Of a stretch of DNA of 64,000 nucleotides, positions 62,668 to 64,000 are shown piece after piece. Origin of the DNA: FEB-25 sp963726315 (GTDB lineage: Bacteria > Chloroflexota > Anaerolineae > Anaerolineales > UBA4823); assembly GCA_963726315.1 (NCBI GenBank), contig CAVSBZ010000001.1:62001-126000 (forward strand), in the 5' to 3' direction. Both the position numbers and the translations under genes were made by a program. A model generated the notes under the pieces. It had not been told where the DNA came from and made no database searches. It saw only the letters and a program-made list of their open reading frames with translations. The number at the start of each line of letters is the position of its first letter. Within the stretch, counting starts at the first letter, position 1.

Positions 62668-64000
62668 TTACAGTGCCAGCTTTGCGACAGTGACCCCTTC
62701 ACCACCTTCTTTATCCCCACCAGACTCGAAGGATTTCACATGTGGGTGATGACTCAGCGCTTCCCGGACGGCCATACGTAATTTTCCGGTGCCCTTGCCG
62801 TGGATGATACGCACCCAGGGCAGCCCGGCAAGATAAGCCGAGTCGAGGTACCGGTCGAGGGCATCGAGGGCTTCTTCGCTGCGCTGGCCGCGCAGGTCGA
62901 GCTCGATCCCCGGTGATTCTGCATATAATTGTGACCCAGGTTGGCGAACCGCGGCAGCGGGGGCATCAGGCGCAGAGCGGGGACGGCTGCCAGCCATCAG
63001 CTCACGCGCCGTCGGCAAGCCGGTTGAGCTGGCGGGGATAACGGTTTCTTCTCCCATCAGCTGCAGCTCTGCCAGCCTGGCGCGTATCCGCAGCACACCC
63101 ACTGAAACCTCTGCGTCTTCTTCGCTCAGGGACGTGACCACGCCCTGGGTATTCAGCGAGTGCAGGCGCACTTTATCTCCCAGGCGGATGGCGCGTCGCA
63201 CCTGCGTGATATTCGATTCAGGCAGGCGCCGTTCGACCGGAGCAGCGATACTATCCTGCAGCTCTTCCACTTGCTGTTCGACTTCTTCAATGACCTCCAG
63301 GGGCTGCCGTGTGCGTGCCAGTTGGCGGCGCACATCACGCAGCTCATCCTGCAGCTCTTCAAGTTGTTCCTCAGCCTGGTGGTGGGCTTTATCCAAAACC
63401 TGCATGCGCTCGTCTTCAATCTTTTCCAGGCGGCTAGCCAGCTCATTCCGCATCGCTTCGGCTTCATGGCGGGCGTTTTCTGCAGAAGCACGCGCCTTGC
63501 GCGACAGATCGCGCTGGCGGTGGATTTCGTCGAGCAAATCTTCAGCCCGCAGGTCTGCCGGGCTTAGCTCGGAGCGAGCAGACGTAATGATCGGCTCGGG
63601 CATACCCAGGCGTTGGGCGATTGCCAGGGCATTCGAGCGACCAGGCAATCCAATGGTCAGGTGGAAGGTGGGGCGAAGGGTTTCAAGATCAAATTCAACG
63701 CTGGCATTGACCACACCCGGGGTGGAATGCGCAAAGGCTTTAAGCTCTGGGTGGTGGGTGGTTACCAGGGTGGTAATGCCTCGCTCGAGCAGATGTGTGA
63801 GCAGGGCACGCGCCAAGGCTGCTCCTTCTTGCGGGTCGGTGCCGGCCCCCAATTCATCCAGGATGACCAGCGAGCGACGGTCGGAATGTTCCAATATGCG
63901 GATGATATTGGTAATATGGCCCGAAAAAGTGGACAGGGATTGTTCAATCGACTGTTCATCTCCGATATCGGCGTAGATGTTGTGGAACAGGCTGATCTCG
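62668..64000 (-). CDS. mutS2: Endonuclease MutS2, C-terminal part (N-terminus beyond right edge)
   Basis: 443 residues visible. 'DIGDEQSIEQSLSTFSGH' and the Walker B stretch LVILDELGAGTDP belong to the MutS ATPase; a long coiled coil follows (for example 'HHQAEEQLEELQDELRDVRR'), then a KOW-like linker and the Smr nuclease domain ('LDLRGQRSEEALDALDRYLD', 'IIHGKGTGKLR'). MutS2 acts on recombination intermediates or collided ribosomes. The Walker A motif is outside the window. Confidence 0.93.
   Translation of the reverse strand, partial: EISLFHNIYADIGDEQSIEQSLSTFSGHITNIIRILEHSDRRSLVILDELGAGTDPQEGAALARALLTHLLERGITTLVTTHHPELKAFAHSTPGVVNASVEFDLETLRPTFHLTIGLPGRSNALAIAQRLGMPEPIITSARSELSPADLRAEDLLDEIHRQRDLSRKARASAENARHEAEAMRNELASRLEKIEDERMQVLDKAHHQAEEQLEELQDELRDVRRQLARTRQPLEVIEEVEQQVEELQDSIAAPVERRLPESNITQVRRAIRLGDKVRLHSLNTQGVVTSLSEEDAEVSVGVLRIRARLAELQLMGEETVIPASSTGLPTARELMAGSRPRSAPDAPAAAVRQPGSQLYAESPGIELDLRGQRSEEALDALDRYLDSAYLAGLPWVRIIHGKGTGKLRMAVREALSHHPHVKSFESGGDKEGGEGVTVAKLAL

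Overview
The window looks like chromosome from a member of the Chloroflexota, most likely class Anaerolineae. The evidence is indirect: many lipoproteins with Pro/Thr/Ser-rich linkers after the lipobox, very large peptide-binding proteins, secreted M28 peptidases that end in an LPxxxR-type tail, frequent TTG/GTG starts, and intergenic repeats of the CATTGCG type. There is no rRNA and no CRISPR array. This placement is inference from the sequence, not a database match.

Layout. 1-9 kb: a DUF389 membrane protein and a HAD protein (translationally coupled), two plus-strand BMP-type lipoproteins, and a complete BMP-family (nucleoside-type) ABC importer on the minus strand (binding lipoprotein, ATPase, two permeases). 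9.4-11.6 kb: a cytoplasmic GH3 glycosidase. 11.6-14.1 kb: a repeat-rich stretch and an AbiE-type toxin-antitoxin pair bracketed by a 46-bp direct repeat that is the 3' end of cdd. 14-17 kb: an overlapping glmU - CorC-like - cdd operon and tRNA-Gln. 17.3-18.4 kb: a response regulator with a Roadblock-like output region.

18.6-34.3 kb is a single-orientation peptide-uptake locus: ECF sigma factor, 85-aa protein, two extracellular-solute-binding lipoproteins (the second circularly permuted), then two complete permease/ATPase modules. In the distal module DppB and DppC are one polypeptide joined by a Cys-rich linker. 34.5-46 kb is housekeeping: rsgA, a lipoprotein penicillin-binding protein, maf, xpt-guaA, a DUF4332 protein, ssb, pepF and ychF.

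46.1-51.8 kb is an AT-rich accessory island. It carries two tRNA-Leu(CAA) copies, a secreted protein behind a structured leader, several small zinc-ribbon or membrane proteins, three decayed tyrosine-recombinase 3' ends and a tRNA-Pro 3' fragment. 51.8-55 kb: OsmC-like protein, an ArsR-type regulator with an MFS exporter, and a tiny lipoprotein. 55.1-55.45 kb holds five perfect DnaA boxes beside an AT-rich tract, a candidate replication origin or DnaA-binding locus. 55.9-64 kb: two paralogous secreted M28 peptidases, an MFS transporter and the 3' part of mutS2.

Four genes (27.46, 38.58, 42.52 and possibly 18.46 kb) show single-base frame breaks that look like indels. Either the assembly has homopolymer-type errors or these genes have drifted, so start and end calls there are tentative.
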